Positions 63,028-64,000 of a stretch of DNA of 64,000 bases are shown here, one piece after another. The DNA is from Crocinitomicaceae bacterium (GTDB lineage Bacteria; Bacteroidota; Bacteroidia; Flavobacteriales_D; Crocinitomicaceae). A model generated the notes under the pieces. That model was not told the origin of the DNA, made no database searches, and was given only the letters and a program-made list of their open reading frames with translations. Position numbers and translations under genes: made by a program. The stretch is taken from positions 62,001-126,000 of the forward strand of contig JANRBR010000035.1 in NCBI GenBank assembly GCA_030727405.1, written 5' to 3'. Position 1 is the first letter of the stretch. Every line of letters starts with the position of its first letter.

Positions 63028-63798
63028 ATGAAAGCCATTTTAATCCTTTTTACCATCGCATTATTCCTTCCATCTTGTCAAGATGAGTCCAACGATGTTG
63101 AAGTTTTTGATGAAAAACCCCAAGAAGATTTCTCTAAATTACCCCTGAACGAATATGCAAAAAGACATGTGGAATCAAGTTTATCCATTCTAGCCACAGA
63201 GCAATACCAACTAGAAATCATCAAAGGAAATTTGGATGGTGATGGAAAAGAGGATGCTATTATTACGGTTAACCGCAAGCAATTCGCTATGAACGAGGCA
63301 ACAAGCTCGGAGAATCCAGCAAAAGCAGCTGAAATGGCGTTCATGGGAAATTACAATTACATTTTCTATTACGACGGTGGACTCAAACTGATCTCCCCTC
63401 CTATTGCCATTCCTTCTTCTGCATTGGTGCCCTTGAAAATTAACTTAAGTTCCGTTAGTTCGGATGCATACCAGGACATTTTAATCGACTACCGCATTCG
63501 CAATGCAAACTTCAAAGATGTTTTTACGGTTACAAACCATACTCCTCGAAAAATATTTGAATGGAAAACCTTTGATGGATTGGGAACCGATAAAACGGAG
63601 GCGTATACCTTTGAATACACGACAGGTAAATATGGACCAGAAAAGGACATCATTTTGTACGAATCTACTTTAGAAAAGCTTCCTGACAACGCAGACAAAA
63701 ACACCTACGAACCAAAAGTTACGAAAACATCCAAAGTGGCTTTTCACTTTTTCTACATTCCACAGGAGCAGAAATACGGGATGTTAAAAAACAACTAA
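63028..63798 (+). CDS. Hypothetical lipoprotein
   Basis: A 256-residue lipoprotein (MKAILILFTIALFLPSC, Cys17). An open frame continues 107 codons upstream, but that part is AT-rich noncoding sequence plus antisense of the small gene, and the promoter lies just before this ATG. NLDGDGKEDAIITVNR (about 74-89) resembles an FG-GAP/VCBS-type calcium loop. No other domain is recognised. Expected in the outer or inner membrane facing the periplasm. Confidence 0.75.
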   Translation: MKAILILFTIALFLPSCQDESNDVEVFDEKPQEDFSKLPLNEYAKRHVESSLSILATEQYQLEIIKGNLDGDGKEDAIITVNRKQFAMNEATSSENPAKAAEMAFMGNYNYIFYYDGGLKLISPPIAIPSSALVPLKINLSSVSSDAYQDILIDYRIRNANFKDVFTVTNHTPRKIFEWKTFDGLGTDKTEAYTFEYTTGKYGPEKDIILYESTLEKLPDNADKNTYEPKVTKTSKVAFHFFYIPQEQKYGMLKNN

Positions 63799-63820
63799 AG
63801 GCCGAGTTTCCCCGACCTTT
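63786..63820 (-). terminator. Intrinsic terminator for the TonB-dependent receptor gene
   Basis: Arms AAAGG.CG / CG.CCTTT (63797-63820) with a T run on the minus strand, placed between the converging lipoprotein and receptor genes. Confidence 0.65.
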
Positions 63821-63843
63821 AGCAATTTAATTTTCGCTGTTAG

Positions 63844-64000
63844 TTAAAACTGTCCGCGAAGGGTAATAATGAAATTTCTACCTGGTGCAGAGATGTTTGA
63901 AGCATAACTGCGGTAGTTTTGATTCAAGATATTCTCGCACGCGACTTGTAGTGAAACATGTTGAGAGAATGCATAATTCAATCGTGCATTCAAGGTATAC
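63844..64000 (-). CDS. TonB-dependent receptor, C-terminal fragment (cut by window edge)
   Basis: The last 52 codons of a gene entering from the right edge. The translation includes LNARLNYAFSQHVSLQV, ENILNQNYRSYASNISAPGR and ends NFIITLRGQF. This is the C-terminal strand pattern of TonB-dependent receptors, including ENILNxxYR and PGRNF with a terminal Phe. The ligand cannot be told from this part. Confidence 0.85.
   Translation of the reverse strand, partial: YTLNARLNYAFSQHVSLQVACENILNQNYRSYASNISAPGRNFIITLRGQF

Overview
The window looks like ordinary chromosome from a free-living member of the Bacteroidota, probably Flavobacteriales in the Crocinitomicaceae/Fluviicola neighbourhood. This rests on four things: low-GC coding sequence; type IX secretion and gliding genes (gldB, gldC, porT, a PorP/SprF protein, and a CotH protein with a C-terminal sorting domain); many outer-membrane lipoproteins and barrels; and Bacteroidota-type -7 promoter boxes (TAnnTTTG) in front of many genes. 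The lineage below phylum is inference. I see no rRNA or tRNA genes, insertion sequences, prophage or CRISPR array. Coding density is high and no gene-free stretch exceeds about 220 bases.

Layout. 0-5 kb: 5' part of a subtilisin-like protease, an amidohydrolase lipoprotein and a TamL-like Omp85 lipoprotein, all on the minus strand. 5-12.8 kb (plus): SpoU-type RNA methylase, SF2 helicase, GWxTD-like protein, GT2 glycosyltransferase and a GH92 mannosidase. 12.8-17.8 kb: GNAT/FemAB-like protein, small secreted protein, CotH/lamin-tail/T9SS protein and GH3 lipoprotein. 17.8-25.7 kb (minus): rimM-rpsP, a surface-polysaccharide trio, then rplT-rpmI-infC-thrS. 25.7-31 kb (minus): S24/XRE repressor, TonB-like protein, WG-repeat protein, nadE and an outer-membrane barrel. 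31-33.7 kb (plus): gldB-gldC-DUF2797-gtrA. 33.7-38 kb (minus): methyltransferase, flippase, GT4 and cysteine desulfurase. 38-42 kb: small membrane and lipoproteins, rimO and a TlyA-type methylase. 42-48.6 kb (minus): a five-gene maltodextrin operon (sugar kinase, GH13, MFS transporter, beta-phosphoglucomutase, GH65), divergent from a Nudix-family regulator. 49.5-52.7 kb: ECF sigma factor, an anti-sigma/outer-membrane-barrel fusion, and PorP/SprF. 52.7-56 kb (minus): M14 peptidase, TonB-C-like protein, trmD. 56-62.6 kb (plus): aminotransferase, heptose kinase, ubiE, porT, FAD oxidoreductase, mnmA. 62.6-64 kb: a small protein, a lipoprotein, and the C-terminus of a TonB-dependent receptor.

The most interesting system is at 49.5-52.7 kb. 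An ECF sigma gene is followed, with one base of overlap, by a 557-residue protein. That protein has an anti-sigma-like cytoplasmic N-terminus, one inner-membrane helix, a roughly 200-residue polar linker and a C-terminal region resembling the PorP/SprF barrel encoded next door. The architecture matches the dual-membrane-spanning anti-sigma factors (Dma, with Das sigma partners) described in Bacteroides thetaiotaomicron, but here the barrel appears to derive from a type IX secretion component. Other points worth attention are the Nudix regulator with a degraded catalytic box facing the maltodextrin operon, a repressor with an inverted repeat over its own promoter, ribosomal protein S16 with a long acidic repeat tail, and several genes whose -7 box ends exactly four bases before the start codon, suggesting leaderless transcripts.
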